Counted from the first letter of the stretch, positions 1 through 9,277 are shown. The stretch: DNA of 64,000 bases from Sulfitobacter guttiformis (GCF_003610455.1 NZ_RAQK01000001.1:2480001-2544000); one strand, 5' to 3'. The notes: a model not told the origin generated them from the sequence alone. Numbers and translations: made by a program.

Positions 1-640
1 CCACCACGACCTTTGTCGGCATGCCGAGCAGATAAATCATTGCTGGCACCATGATAAAGCCGCCCCCGACACCCATAATCGCGGCCAGAATACCCACCAA
101 TACGCCGACGATCAGCGGTGGAATTACAGAGATGTACAGCCCTGACACGCGAAACCGCATCTTAAGCGGTAGGCCATGGATCCAGTTGTGTTTCTTGCGC
201 TTGGGCGCCTTGCCCTTTTTAACGTTGCGAATGGCATTGAGGCTCTCAAAGAACATCAGTCCGCCTATAACGCCAAGGAACAGCACGTAGCAAAGCTTGA
301 CGAGCAGATCGACCTGCCCTTGTGCCTTGAGATAGTTGAACACCATCACGCCAAGCGCCGCACCGGCGAGACCGCCAATCAACAGCACGGTGCCCATCCT
401 GAGATCGACTGTCTTACGCTTGAAATGCGCAAGGACCCCCGAGAAGGAGGAGGCTACAATCTGGTTTGCCTCGGTCGCAACTGCCACGGCAGGTGGTATG
501 CCGATGAAAAACAGCAGCGGCGTCATTAAAAATCCGCCGCCCACGCCAAACATTCCCGACAAAATGCCGACAATTCCGCCCAATCCCAACAAAAGGAACG
601 CGTTAACCGATACTTCGGCAATGGGCAGGTAAATTTGCAT
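1..640 (-). CDS. TauE/SafE family membrane exporter, C-terminus cut by window edge
   Basis: About 213 codons are visible; the reading frame stays open to the left edge, so the C-terminus is missing. The translation is almost all hydrophobic segments. It contains two copies of a glycine-rich GVGGGF motif, near residue 33 and again near the visible end, which is the internal repeat of the TauE/SafE (DUF81) family. Members export sulfite, sulfoacetate or other small organic anions across the inner membrane. A basic loop (KKGKAPKRKK) separates the halves. The start is the ATG whose complement is at 638-640. The substrate cannot be told from the sequence. Confidence 0.85.
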   Translation of the reverse strand, partial: MQIYLPIAEVSVNAFLLLGLGGIVGILSGMFGVGGGFLMTPLLFFIGIPPAVAVATEANQIVASSFSGVLAHFKRKTVDLRMGTVLLIGGLAGAALGVMVFNYLKAQGQVDLLVKLCYVLFLGVIGGLMFFESLNAIRNVKKGKAPKRKKHNWIHGLPLKMRFRVSGLYISVIPPLIVGVLVGILAAIMGVGGGFIMVPAMIYLLGMPTKVVV

Positions 641-715
641 AATCGTCCTTAGGCTGCGGTGCTTTCAAAATCAATGATCTAACATAGAGGACTTATAAAT
701 CGGGGTCATCTGGCC

Positions 716-1687
716 TTATCTTTCTTTGACATAAGGCTCCCCTCCCGCGCGGGGCGGAATGGCTTTGCCCACAAAACCTGCGAGGATGATCACGGTCATG
801 ACATAGGGAAGGGCGGCAAGGAGCTGACCCTGTACTTTCATACCGATGACCTGTTCAATGATGTCGGGGCGCGTTTCGAGCGCGCCAAATAGACCGAAAA
901 GCAAGGTTGCATAAAGCGCGTGCCATGGCCGCCATTTGGCAAAAATAAGCGCGGCGAGGGCGATGAAGCCGCGCCCTGCCGACATATCCTTTACGAAGCC
1001 GGCCTGAAGTGCAGTGCTTAGATAAGCCCCTGCGATGCCGCACAAGATGCCACAGATCCCAACAGCGGCAAAACGCAGCCCGACAACGGAGACACCGGCG
1101 GTATCGACCGCTGCGGGGTTTTCGCCAACAGCCCGCAAGCGCAGACCGAAGCGCGTCCGGAACAACAGCCACCATGTGAACGGGACGGCAGCAAAGGCGA
1201 TATAAACAAGGATCGAATGGCCCGAGATCAGCTCGTAATAAAGCGGACCAAGTATCGGCACATTTTGCAGCGAGTCGGCAAACGGCAGGGTGATCGGCTC
1301 GAACCGGCCCTTCCCGATGAGCGAGGGTGTCCGCCCCCCCTGTTTGAACCACGCTTGGGCGATTAAAACAGTCAGGCCTGCCGCGAGAAAATTAATCGCA
1401 ACACCCGAGATAAGCTGGTTTCCCCTAAAGGTAATCGAAGCGATACCGTGGATTGCGCTGAGAGCCAGCGATGCACCTATACCCGCCAGAAGGCCGATCC
1501 AGACGTTGCCGGTCATCGCAGCAATTGCTGCAGAGAAAAACGCAGCGGCAAGCATTTTACCTTCGAGCCCGATATCAAAAATTCCCGCACGCTCTGAATA
1601 CAGGCCCGCAAGACAGGCCAGAAGTAGGGGCGTGGCAAGCCGCACGGTGGAATCCAGCAGTTGGATCAGAGTGAGATACATATCCAT
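716..1687 (-). CDS. BMP-type nucleoside ABC transporter, second permease
   Basis: A 323-residue inner-membrane permease of the BPD_transp_2 (branched-chain/ribose type) family with about 8-10 hydrophobic segments. It is the last gene of a leftward operon of binding protein, double ATPase, permease, permease, which is the layout of the YufN/O/P/Q (NupNOPQ) nucleoside importers. Only 3 bases separate it from the first permease, so the two are almost certainly co-translated and form a heterodimeric channel. Function follows from the operon and family. Purine nucleosides are the likely substrate but this is inferred. Confidence 0.9.
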   Translation of the reverse strand: MDMYLTLIQLLDSTVRLATPLLLACLAGLYSERAGIFDIGLEGKMLAAAFFSAAIAAMTGNVWIGLLAGIGASLALSAIHGIASITFRGNQLISGVAINFLAAGLTVLIAQAWFKQGGRTPSLIGKGRFEPITLPFADSLQNVPILGPLYYELISGHSILVYIAFAAVPFTWWLLFRTRFGLRLRAVGENPAAVDTAGVSVVGLRFAAVGICGILCGIAGAYLSTALQAGFVKDMSAGRGFIALAALIFAKWRPWHALYATLLFGLFGALETRPDIIEQVIGMKVQGQLLAALPYVMTVIILAGFVGKAIPPRAGGEPYVKER

Positions 1688-1690
1688 AGC

Positions 1691-2812
1691 TCAGACCTCC
1701 TTGCGTTCAGGCTTGGGCTCGCTGCGGCGCAGTCGGGCAGCAAGAAAGATCCGCTCGAGTGGCATGCGTACCATATTATCGAGCGCTCCGGTGAACAGGA
1801 TCACCAGGGCCTGGATCACCACGATCAACTCGCGTGGGATTGAAGTCCAGAGTGCAAGCTCAGCACCACCCTGATAGAGAAACCCGAACAGGATTGCCGC
1901 GATGAAAACCCCCAATGGATGCGAGCGCCCCATCAGTGCTACAGCGATACCGATAAATCCTGCCCCCTCGACGGAATTTAGTACCAGACGCTCGGCTTCG
2001 CCCATCACATTGTTAATGGCCATCATTCCGGCGAGCGCACCAGAAATTACCATAGTGACCATAATGATTTTGACCGGTGGCATTCCCGCATATCTCGCGG
2101 CGGATTCAGAATTTCCAAAGCTGCGGATCTCGTAGCCCAGCCTCGTGCGCCAGATCAGGAACCATAAAAATACGCAAGCAGCGACCGCCACCAAAAGCGA
2201 GACATTCGCGGGCGCGGCGCGGGAAAACTCTATCCCGATCGGAGCCAACATATCATGCAAGGTGGGCAGGTGGACTGTCTCGGGAAACCGCTCCGTGGCG
2301 GGGTCCATGGATCCTTTTGGGCGGAGCATGTTCACAAGAACATAGTTAAGCAGCGAGGCGGCGATGAAATTGAACATGATCGTCGTGATTACGATGTGGC
2401 TGCCACGCTTGGCCTGAAGATAGGCGGGGATGGCAGCCCATGCCGCCCCGAAGAGACCTGCTGCAACGGCTGCCCCCACCAACGCCAGAGACCAGTGTGG
2501 CCACGGAATATAGAGGCAGGCAAGTGCGACACCAAGGCCTCCCAGCGCAGCCTGACCCTCGCCGCCTATGTTGAACAGACGAGCGTGAAACGCGATGGAA
2601 ACCGCCAACCCCGTGAACATGAAGTTAGTCGCGTAATACAGGGTGTAGCCCCAACCATAAGTCGAGCCGAGGGCTCCTGTGACCATCATTTTAACAGCCG
2701 CTACAGGGTCCTCACCTATGGCAAGGATAACCAGCGCCGATAATACAGCGGCGAGAAAAAGCGATATGAGCGGCACGAGGATCACCTCTGCCCACTTTGG
2801 CATCAAATCCAT
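1691..2812 (-). CDS. BMP-type nucleoside ABC transporter, first permease
   Basis: A 373-residue permease of the same BPD_transp_2 superfamily as its downstream neighbour but longer, with an N-terminal membrane segment, a periplasmic loop (residues about 170-205) and further membrane spans. Its ATG directly follows the TAG stop of the ATPase gene with no spacer, so translational coupling is likely. The C-terminal tail is basic and cytoplasmic. Together with the 716-1687 product it should form the membrane pore used by the binding protein encoded at 4521-5516. The substrate class (nucleosides) is inferred from family and operon, not from residues. Confidence 0.9.
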   Translation of the reverse strand: MDLMPKWAEVILVPLISLFLAAVLSALVILAIGEDPVAAVKMMVTGALGSTYGWGYTLYYATNFMFTGLAVSIAFHARLFNIGGEGQAALGGLGVALACLYIPWPHWSLALVGAAVAAGLFGAAWAAIPAYLQAKRGSHIVITTIMFNFIAASLLNYVLVNMLRPKGSMDPATERFPETVHLPTLHDMLAPIGIEFSRAAPANVSLLVAVAACVFLWFLIWRTRLGYEIRSFGNSESAARYAGMPPVKIIMVTMVISGALAGMMAINNVMGEAERLVLNSVEGAGFIGIAVALMGRSHPLGVFIAAILFGFLYQGGAELALWTSIPRELIVVIQALVILFTGALDNMVRMPLERIFLAARLRRSEPKPERKEV

Positions 2813-4411
2813 CTATTTCGCCTCCCCGTCGCCCGCATGTGCAAGGTTATGCTCTATCTCCGCCACGCTGTGGGGCGCATCGGTATCGGTAATCCCCGCC
2901 ATCAGCAGGCCCAACTCTTTTTCGTTTGTGTGCGCGGGTAACCGTTCGCCCATAATATTACCGTCGAACATTACGGCGATCCGATCACTCAGGGCCATGA
3001 TCTCGTCCAGCTCGACACTGACCAGCAGCACGGCCTTGCCCTTGTCACGCAGGGCAATGATCTGCTGGTGGATAAATTCGATTGCGCCGATATCAACGCC
3101 GCGTGTGGGTTGTCCTATGAGAAGGAGATCCGGATTCCGTTCGATCTCGCGGGCCAGTACGATCTTTTGCTGGTTGCCGCCGGAGAAGTTTTTAGCGCTG
3201 AGCTTGGGATCTGGCGGGCGCACGTCGAACCGCGCCATTTTACCTTCCGTGTCCTCGCGGATGGCCGCATTATTCATCAAGATACCCGAGCGGTAGGCCG
3301 GATCATGGTGATAGCCGAATGCTACGTTTTCCCATGCAGAGAATTCCATGATCAGCCCCTCGCGTTGGCGGTCTTCGGGAACATGGGCTATGCCGCGGGC
3401 GCGGCGCGACTGTCCATCCGAATATTTACCTGTGAGGTCCAGCGGCTGGCCGTTGACGATGACACTGCCCGTACCATCGGCATAGCCACCCAAGACCTCC
3501 AGCAGCTCAGACTGGCCGTTGCCTGCGACACCTGCGATGCCCAGCACTTCGCCCGCGCGGACCTGCAGACTGATCCCCTTAAGACGCTCTACGCCTTTGT
3601 CGTCGTGTACGCGCAGATCTTTCACGTCCAGCACCACCTCTTTGGGTTGGGCAGGGGTTTTGTCGACACGCAGCAGTACTTTACGACCCACCATCAGCTC
3701 GGCTAGTTCTGCAGGGGATGTCTCCGAGGTTTTGACTGTCGCCGTCATCTCGCCGCGGCGCATTACGCTGACGGTGTCGGTTGTGTCCATAATCTCGCGC
3801 AATTTATGGGTGATCAGAATGATCGTTTTCCCTTCAGCGCGCAGGCGGCTCAAGATGCGGAACAACTGGTCGGCTTCTGCAGGTGTCAGCACCCCTGTAG
3901 GCTCGTCCAGAATAAGAATATCGGCCTGACGGTACAGCGCCTTGAGGATCTCGACGCGCTGTTGCATGCCTACGCCAATGTCCTGAATGAGAGCGTCCGG
4001 CTCAACGTTCAGGCCATAATCGGCGGCAAGTTCCAACAACGTGCGCCGCGCCTTGGCGATAGAGGGTTTGAGCCATCGACCATCCTCGGCTCCCAGAATG
4101 ATATTTTCGAGCACCGTGAAATTCTCGACCAGCTTAAAATGCTGGAACACCATCCCGATTCCTGCCGCAATCGCGGCCTGACTGTCGGGGATCTGGGTTT
4201 TCTTGCCCTTGATGAAAATTTCGCCTCGGTCCGCTTTGTAGAACCCGTAGAGGATCGACATCAGGGTGGATTTTCCTGCGCCATTCTCTCCGATAATGCC
4301 GTGAATTGTACCCGGCATTACGCGTATTGAAATATCCTTGTTGGCCTGCACGGGACCAAAAGCTTTGGAAATGCCTTTGAGTTCGATCGCGGGGGCGGAA
4401 TTTGCGGTCAT
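2813..4411 (-). CDS. BMP-type nucleoside ABC transporter, double ATPase subunit
   Basis: A 532-residue cytoplasmic ATPase with two tandem ABC domains, as in the RbsA/MglA/YufO group. Domain 1 has Walker A GENGAGKS and Walker B LILDEPT, but its signature is the weak VGMQQ. Domain 2 has a degenerate P-loop (GVAGNGQSE), a good signature (FSGGNQQ) and GQPTRGVD in place of the usual Walker B surroundings. This asymmetry is normal for the family. I chose the ATG at 4411 because the product then starts MTANSAPAIELKGISKAFG; the longer reading from 4453 runs back towards the hairpin and adds unrelated residues. Confidence 0.92.
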   Translation of the reverse strand: MTANSAPAIELKGISKAFGPVQANKDISIRVMPGTIHGIIGENGAGKSTLMSILYGFYKADRGEIFIKGKKTQIPDSQAAIAAGIGMVFQHFKLVENFTVLENIILGAEDGRWLKPSIAKARRTLLELAADYGLNVEPDALIQDIGVGMQQRVEILKALYRQADILILDEPTGVLTPAEADQLFRILSRLRAEGKTIILITHKLREIMDTTDTVSVMRRGEMTATVKTSETSPAELAELMVGRKVLLRVDKTPAQPKEVVLDVKDLRVHDDKGVERLKGISLQVRAGEVLGIAGVAGNGQSELLEVLGGYADGTGSVIVNGQPLDLTGKYSDGQSRRARGIAHVPEDRQREGLIMEFSAWENVAFGYHHDPAYRSGILMNNAAIREDTEGKMARFDVRPPDPKLSAKNFSGGNQQKIVLAREIERNPDLLLIGQPTRGVDIGAIEFIHQQIIALRDKGKAVLLVSVELDEIMALSDRIAVMFDGNIMGERLPAHTNEKELGLLMAGITDTDAPHSVAEIEHNLAHAGDGEAK

Positions 4412-4472
4412 GCGGGTGCATCCTTCACGCCTGAACACAGCTTTTGCTGCCAACAGGGAGTTTTAATAGAAT

Positions 4473-4502
4473 GGGGCCGCGCTGAATTGTCAACGCGGCC
4501 CC
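4473..4502 (-). terminator. Strong hairpin between the binding-protein gene and the ATPase gene
   Basis: A 9-bp perfect stem (GGGGCCGCG / CGCGGCCCC) with a 12-base loop sits just after the stop of the binding-protein gene and upstream of the ATPase start, in one transcription unit. On the minus strand it is followed by ATTCTATT, a poor U-tract. It may be a leaky terminator or an mRNA 3'-end stabiliser, which would give more binding protein than membrane components, a common arrangement in ABC operons. Confidence 0.6.
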
Positions 4503-4520
4503 GTCTTCTTGTGGAGCGCT

Positions 4521-5516
4521 TTAGAATGTCAGCGCTGGGCAGCTGTCATCGGACATGTAGTCATGAACCATCAGCTCACCGGAAGTGATTTTTGCCGCAG
4601 CATCATCGACCATGGCCTGCATATCAGCGCTCACCAGATCGGCGTTGTTCTCGTCGATCGCATAGCCGACACCGCCATTTGCGATGCCCATGACATTAAA
4701 TCCTTTTTCCATACCAGGACCGTCGGTAAATGCCTCATATACAGCGTTGTCGACGCGTTTGAGCATCGACGTCAGAACCTTGCCGGGGTGTAGATAGTTC
4801 TGGTTTGAGTCCACTCCGATCGACAGGATGGATTCGTCAGCGGCAGTTTGCAAAACGCCAACACCTGTGCCGCCTGCTGCGGCGAATACGACATCCGAAC
4901 CCTGGCTGATCTGCGCCTTTGTCAGCTCCGAGCCTTTTACAGGATCATTCCACGCGGCGGGTGTTGTGCCTGTCATATTCGCGACCACGTTGATGTCCGC
5001 GTTTACCGCTTTTGCGCCTTGGGCGTAGCCGCAAGCAAATTTACGAATGAGCGGGATGTCCATGCCTCCGATAAAGCTGACAGTGCCGGTTTTCGACGCT
5101 TGGGCAGCCAGCATGCCAACGAGGTAGGATCCTTCATGTTCGTTAAATACGACGGAACGGACGTTTGGCTGCTCTACGACCATGTCGATGATCACGAAAT
5201 CGGTCTCGGGATAGTCTTGTGCGACCTGACCCAACGCATCACCAAACGCAAAACCCGTCATAACAATTGGGTTGGAACCAGCTTCAGCAAAGCGACGCAG
5301 TGCCTGCTCGCGCTGAGCTTCTGACTGAAGCTCGATCTCGCGGAATGTCTCGCCTGTCTCTTCTGCCCAACGCTGCGCGCCAGCGAATGCTGCCTCGTTA
5401 AATGATTTGTCGAACTTGCCACCCAGATCAAAGATCAGGGCAGGCTCTGCTAATGCGGCACCGGCACTAAGGGCGGTAGCAGCAGCAGCGCCAAGGAATT
5501 TGGTCATGAGGGTCAT
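4521..5516 (-). CDS. BMP family substrate-binding protein of nucleoside-type ABC transporter
   Basis: A 331-residue periplasmic protein, first gene of the four-gene transporter operon. Residues 1-23 are a Sec signal peptide (MTKFLG core, cleavage after ALA); there is no lipobox cysteine, unlike Gram-positive BMP lipoproteins. The mature part has the family's opening LIFDLGGKFDKSFNEAA, with DKSFN the conserved ligand-side motif, followed by the two alternating Rossmann-like lobes. A GGGAGAG ribosome site lies a few bases before the ATG at 5516. BMP family members bind purine nucleosides or related ligands; the exact ligand is not readable here. Confidence 0.92.
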   Translation of the reverse strand: MTLMTKFLGAAAATALSAGAALAEPALIFDLGGKFDKSFNEAAFAGAQRWAEETGETFREIELQSEAQREQALRRFAEAGSNPIVMTGFAFGDALGQVAQDYPETDFVIIDMVVEQPNVRSVVFNEHEGSYLVGMLAAQASKTGTVSFIGGMDIPLIRKFACGYAQGAKAVNADINVVANMTGTTPAAWNDPVKGSELTKAQISQGSDVVFAAAGGTGVGVLQTAADESILSIGVDSNQNYLHPGKVLTSMLKRVDNAVYEAFTDGPGMEKGFNVMGIANGGVGYAIDENNADLVSADMQAMVDDAAAKITSGELMVHDYMSDDSCPALTF

Positions 5517-5662
5517 AGGTCTCTCCCAGTTTTATATCATTGGGGCGGCGGCACTTCCGGCCCGCGCCCAGAACCGTGCGAGGCACGGTGCTGGCCAAAT
5601 AGTCGGCGGGGACGCGTGTGGGGTCAACCTGATTCGGGCTTGGCCGTGCCTTGGGGCGGGCG

Positions 5663-6079
5663 TTAACCTTGCGTAAGTGGGCGGTTCATTATCAATGCAT
5701 CTACCGAAGGTGAATCCTTGCGCGAATAATAGGCTTTTCGCAGGCCGCAATTGGCGAAGCCATGCTTTTCATAGAGATTTATGGCTGCATAATTATCTGC
5801 TGAAACTTCGAGAAACGCAGTGTCGGCAGATGTCTGCGCGGCGTTGATCCACTGCGCCATCAAATCCCGTGCGATACCGCGCCGCTGGTACGCAGGACTG
5901 ACCGCAAGGGTCAATAATTCTGATTCTCCCGCCACCGTGCGCGTGAGGGCAAAACCGCCCATTACGGTAAAGGCCGCGATGTAAGGCTGCGCGAGCAGCG
6001 AGGTCAGTTCCGCTAAGCTCCATCCACGCTCCTTCACAAAGGCCGCATGATGGATCAGGGACATCTCGGTTGGAGTCAC
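5663..6079 (-). CDS. rimI: Ribosomal-protein-alanine N-acetyltransferase RimI-like
   Basis: A 138-residue GNAT acetyltransferase. The acetyl-CoA loop reads AVSPAYQRRGIARDLM (residues about 74-89), matching the Q/RxxGxG/A signature, and the C-terminal half has AAINLYEKHGFANCGLRKAYY, the standard RimI ending. RimI acetylates the N-terminal alanine of ribosomal protein S18. Its ATG overlaps the TGA of the upstream tsaB gene (ATGA), and tsaB-rimI coupling is a widespread arrangement that supports the name. Short GNAT proteins are hard to assign by sequence alone, so the substrate rests mainly on this neighbourhood. Confidence 0.85.
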   Translation of the reverse strand: MTPTEMSLIHHAAFVKERGWSLAELTSLLAQPYIAAFTVMGGFALTRTVAGESELLTLAVSPAYQRRGIARDLMAQWINAAQTSADTAFLEVSADNYAAINLYEKHGFANCGLRKAYYSRKDSPSVDALIMNRPLTQG

Positions 6080-6681
6080 GGAATGATCTGCGGTGGTGTA
6101 TCGCGTGCCGGAGCGGCATCGGCCGCACGCAGATAAAGCGGGGCGGGCGGCTGCTGGTGCTCCGTCAAACGCGTGGCGGCGATGCGGGCGATGGCCTCTG
6201 CTACGCTATGCTTCGGGGCAATGCCGAAAGCACCGATAACAGGCAGGTTTTCGGGCAGTTCTGCAAGCGGGATAAGAACAGGCGCAGGCAGATGCTCAGT
6301 GTGAAAGCCCTGCGCGAACACCATGTCGCGACGCGCGTCAACGGTACACAGACACGGTCCCTGCGCACCAAGGTGCAGGGCATCGAATGCATTTACGCCT
6401 ACCGCAGGAATGCCAAGGCCCAATCCAAGACCGCGCGCAGCCGATACTGCGATGCGGATGCCAGTAAAGTTTCCCGGGCCAACGCCCACACCGATCGCAC
6501 CGAGCTGGCCCATACGGAGGCCGGATTGCGCCAAAAGCTCTTGAGCGAGAACAAGCAGTCTTTCTGCCTGACCTTTTGCCATAGGCTCGACCGCGCTTGC
6601 GATAACATTGTCACCACAAACAATCGCCGCCGCACAATGTGCAGCGGCGGTATCGAACGCGAGGATTAACGGTTTTGTCAC
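6076..6681 (-). CDS. tsaB: tRNA threonylcarbamoyladenosine biosynthesis protein TsaB
   Basis: A 201-residue protein of the ASKHA fold. It begins LILAFDTAAAHCAAAI, the phosphate-1 motif of the YgjD/TsaB family, and has VGVGPGNFTGIRIAVSAARG near residues 66-85, the most conserved TsaB block (GPGSFTGxR). TsaB is the non-catalytic partner that dimerises with TsaD to place the t6A modification on ANN-decoding tRNAs in the cytoplasm. The length is slightly below the usual 210-230. It is followed by rimI with a 4-base overlap and preceded closely by the nfu gene. Confidence 0.9.
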   Translation of the reverse strand: MTKPLILAFDTAAAHCAAAIVCGDNVIASAVEPMAKGQAERLLVLAQELLAQSGLRMGQLGAIGVGVGPGNFTGIRIAVSAARGLGLGLGIPAVGVNAFDALHLGAQGPCLCTVDARRDMVFAQGFHTEHLPAPVLIPLAELPENLPVIGAFGIAPKHSVAEAIARIAATRLTEHQQPPAPLYLRAADAAPARDTPPQIIP

Positions 6682-6690
6682 GCCGCCGCC

Positions 6691-7251
6691 TTAGGCAACA
6701 GGGCGTACTTCGGTCACTTCGGGGATATAGTGACGGAGCAGGTTTTCGATGCCCATTTTCAACGTGAGTGTCGAGGAGGGGCAGCCGGCGCAAGCGCCCT
6801 GCATATGCAAGTATACAACCCCACGGTCAAATCCGTGAAACGTGATGTCACCACCATCTTGTGCAACAGCAGGCCGCACACGGCTATCAAGCAATTCTTT
6901 GATCTGGCCTACGATTACGCCGTCCTCTCCGGTATGCTCGGCATGGCCGGAGGTGGCTTTGTGGTCTGCGCCCATTACAGGCTGGCCGGACTGGAAATGC
7001 TCCATGATCGCACCGAGCAAGCTTGGCTTGAGGTGGTCCCACTCCATTTCATCGGATTTTGTGATTGTTACGAAATCAATGCCAAAGAAAACGCCCGTTA
7101 CGCCATCGACCGCGAACAGGCGCGTGGCCAGTGGAGAAGTCGTGGCTGTCTCGGCGGTCGGGAAATCTGCGGTGCCCATGTCCAGCACGTTCTGGCCAGG
7201 CAGGAACTTGAGCGTTGCGGGGTTCGGGGTGGATTCTGTTTGGATAAACAT
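6691..7251 (-). CDS. NifU-like Fe-S scaffold/carrier protein (Nfu)
   Basis: A 186-residue protein with two parts: an Nfu N-terminal domain (FIQTESTPNPATLKFLPG at the start, the typical opening) and a C-terminal NifU domain with the cluster-ligating CAGCPSS motif near residues 153-159. Such proteins carry a 4Fe-4S cluster between monomers and deliver it to client enzymes. The arrangement matches mitochondrial NFU1 and its alphaproteobacterial relatives. The gene lies 9 bases upstream of tsaB and in the same direction, so the three genes nfu-tsaB-rimI probably form one operon. Confidence 0.92.
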   Translation of the reverse strand: MFIQTESTPNPATLKFLPGQNVLDMGTADFPTAETATTSPLATRLFAVDGVTGVFFGIDFVTITKSDEMEWDHLKPSLLGAIMEHFQSGQPVMGADHKATSGHAEHTGEDGVIVGQIKELLDSRVRPAVAQDGGDITFHGFDRGVVYLHMQGACAGCPSSTLTLKMGIENLLRHYIPEVTEVRPVA

Positions 7252-7354
7252 GGTGCGATCTCTCCATCGGGGTTACCCAAGATATGCGGATGCGGCGCCG
7301 GGATGTCAAGGGATTGGAACGATTCTAAACTGGGTTGGGGTGGCTAAAAGGGCC

Positions 7355-7810
7355 TCAGGTTATCGCCTCGAGCCTCTCCTTGCTCAGATCCCCCGGCACG
7401 ATTGTAATTGGTACCGGTAAGCTGCCCGAATTTCGGCTTAGTTGCGTGACCAGCGGGCCAGGCCCTTTGCCATCTGTACCTGCGCCGAGAACCAGAACGC
7501 CAATATCCTTGTTTTCCTTGATCCGCGCCATAATTTCATCGAACGGCTGGCCTTCCCGAATGACAAGTTCCGGCTCTACACCTTGACGGTCACGCATCCA
7601 TTTTGCGAAAACCTCGAAGTGGACCTCTATCCGCTCGCGTGCTTCCTCGCGCATGATATCACCTACACCGATCCAGTGATTGAACTCTTCGGGTGGAATA
7701 ACGGCCAAAACCTCGACTCCACCACCGGTTTTGGAGGCGCGCATCGCGGCAAAGCGCATTGCGCTCAGGCATTCGCGGCTGTCATCGAGGACCACAAGAA
7801 ACTTGCGCAT
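7355..7810 (-). CDS. Universal stress protein, UspA family
   Basis: A 151-residue single-domain Usp protein. It opens with KFLVVLDDSRECLSAMRFAA, where the Asp of the first strand and the following helix match the family. Near the C-terminus it has IGVLVLGAGTDGKGPGPLVTQL, in which the family's ATP-binding G-2x-G-9x-G-S/T loop is only partly kept: spacing resembles the motif but the final S/T site reads differently, so ATP binding is uncertain. Cytoplasmic, role in stress tolerance inferred from family. It is transcribed leftward and stands alone. Confidence 0.85.
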   Translation of the reverse strand: MRKFLVVLDDSRECLSAMRFAAMRASKTGGGVEVLAVIPPEEFNHWIGVGDIMREEARERIEVHFEVFAKWMRDRQGVEPELVIREGQPFDEIMARIKENKDIGVLVLGAGTDGKGPGPLVTQLSRNSGSLPVPITIVPGDLSKERLEAIT

Positions 7811-7959
7811 GATATTCTCCCTGTTGCGGGGGAGATCATGGCGTGTGGCTGCGTGGCTTGCAATTGACTTTTATAGGTCCAGTAGGGTCAAGGGGCTTAG
7901 CATGGGCGTTTTCAACAACGCATTGGCATTTTCCGCAGGCAAATGTTGTGCTGCTTCCA

Positions 7960-8838
7960 TTAGGCCTTTTGGGATGCGGCCCAATCCCAATACATTTCCC
8001 GCACACGTTGGGTAATCGGATTGCCATTACCGCCAACCTGATATTTTGTATCGTCAAAAGCCGAGATTGGGGTGACTTTCATCATATTTCCCGTAAGGAA
8101 AACCTCGTCCGCGCTATGGAAATCGTCAAAGCTCAGCACGCTTTCGTGAACGCGCAATCCATCGGCGCGCATGTTATCCATATGGCGTGCGCGGGTTATA
8201 CCGGCAAGGAAGGTGCCGTTTGGCACAGGTGTAAACACCTCGCCGTCGCGGACCATAAACACATTGGCCGAGGCCGTCTCGGCCACATTGCCGATGGCGT
8301 CTGCGACTAGCGCATTATTGAAACCTTTGCTGCGCGCTTCGGCCATCATGCGGGCGTTGTTGGGGTAAAGGCAGCCAGCTTTCGCGTTTACTACGTTATC
8401 CTCAAGAACAGGACGGCGGAAACGCGTGCGCGTTAGAGTTGCGGCAGATTCTGGCGGTGCCATGGGGATCTGTTCGAGGGAGATGGCAAAGCCGGTGGCA
8501 TCCTTGAGCGGAACAATACCCAACTCGTCACCCGCCAGCGCCCAATACATTGGTCGGATATAGACGGCAGCATCCTTCGGGTAGGATGCCAGACCATCGC
8601 GCACCATCGCCACCATATCTTCGGTCTTAACGGTCGGAGTTATCATCAGCGCCTCTGCGGAGCGGTTAATGCGGGCGCAATGAGCCTCCAGATCGGGTGC
8701 CAGACCGTCGAACATGCGCGCGCCGTCAAACACCGTTGTACCCAGCCACGCGCCGTGATCGGCAGCCTTCATCACACTCAGATCACCATCATGCCATGTG
8801 CCCTCAAAATACGTTCGGATGTTTGTGCCAGTGGCCAT
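7960..8838 (-). CDS. Class IV PLP aminotransferase, branched-chain type
   Basis: A 292-residue fold-type IV PLP enzyme. It starts MATGTNIRTYFEGTWHDGD, and the pyridoxal lysine lies in NAKAGCLYPNNARMMAEA, with the phosphate-binding loop at VAETASANVFMV. The layout fits branched-chain amino-acid aminotransferase IlvE, but D-amino-acid transaminase and aminodeoxychorismate lyase share the fold, so the substrate is not certain. I chose the ATG at 8838 because the 47 residues encoded further upstream lie in the preceding gene's region and look non-coding. Likely co-transcribed with the small gene just upstream. Confidence 0.85.
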   Translation of the reverse strand: MATGTNIRTYFEGTWHDGDLSVMKAADHGAWLGTTVFDGARMFDGLAPDLEAHCARINRSAEALMITPTVKTEDMVAMVRDGLASYPKDAAVYIRPMYWALAGDELGIVPLKDATGFAISLEQIPMAPPESAATLTRTRFRRPVLEDNVVNAKAGCLYPNNARMMAEARSKGFNNALVADAIGNVAETASANVFMVRDGEVFTPVPNGTFLAGITRARHMDNMRADGLRVHESVLSFDDFHSADEVFLTGNMMKVTPISAFDDTKYQVGGNGNPITQRVREMYWDWAASQKA

Positions 8839-8867
8839 AGTGTCTGTCCTGTAGATCCGTGCGTGCC

Positions 8868-9098
8868 TCAGGGCGCGCTGTGATAGATGCCTTCTGGCAG
8901 GTTGAGTGCGGCTGCCAGATCCCGCAACTGGTTCGGCGACAGCGTAATTTTGCGTACGCTGTCGGTCTCCGCATCCCATTGCTCGAGGGTAATCATAGTG
9001 TCAAATGCGCTCAGCGTCACATCCTCGCGCAGGGGAGTTATCCCCTCGTCTACAAGGGTGATTACGGTTGCGTCAAATTCATGCTCAATGGTAAACAT
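8868..9098 (-). CDS. Small conserved-looking hypothetical protein, 76 aa
   Basis: A 76-residue acidic protein with no cysteine, signal peptide or membrane segment. Two halves are visible: an N-terminal part rich in Thr, Glu and Val that should form strands, and a C-terminal part with a helix-like LSPNQLRDLAAALNLPEG. The gene ends 29 bases before the aminotransferase start and runs the same way, which suggests one transcript. I do not recognise a named domain. Codon use is like the neighbours and the ORF fills the gap between genes, so I think it is real. Confidence 0.6.
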   Translation of the reverse strand: MFTIEHEFDATVITLVDEGITPLREDVTLSAFDTMITLEQWDAETDSVRKITLSPNQLRDLAAALNLPEGIYHSAP

Positions 9099-9277
9099 GG
9101 AACAGTTCTAACGGATCGGCGCCGACGTGCAAGTATTGCTCTACAAGGGGAGGGGCGTATTTGTGCGGGTAATCCGCTGACACTTGTGTGATCGGGCTGG
9201 CCCTAATGGCAAGGCGTGCTAAAATGGACTTATACTCGCATTTCGCACTCCCTGCTATTTCCTAGAAGGACCTTTTG

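Noticed and set aside
7836..8057. Minus-strand frame with two CGKC motifs
   Set aside because: It lies inside the aminotransferase 3' end in another frame; the cysteine pairs are a by-product of that coding sequence.
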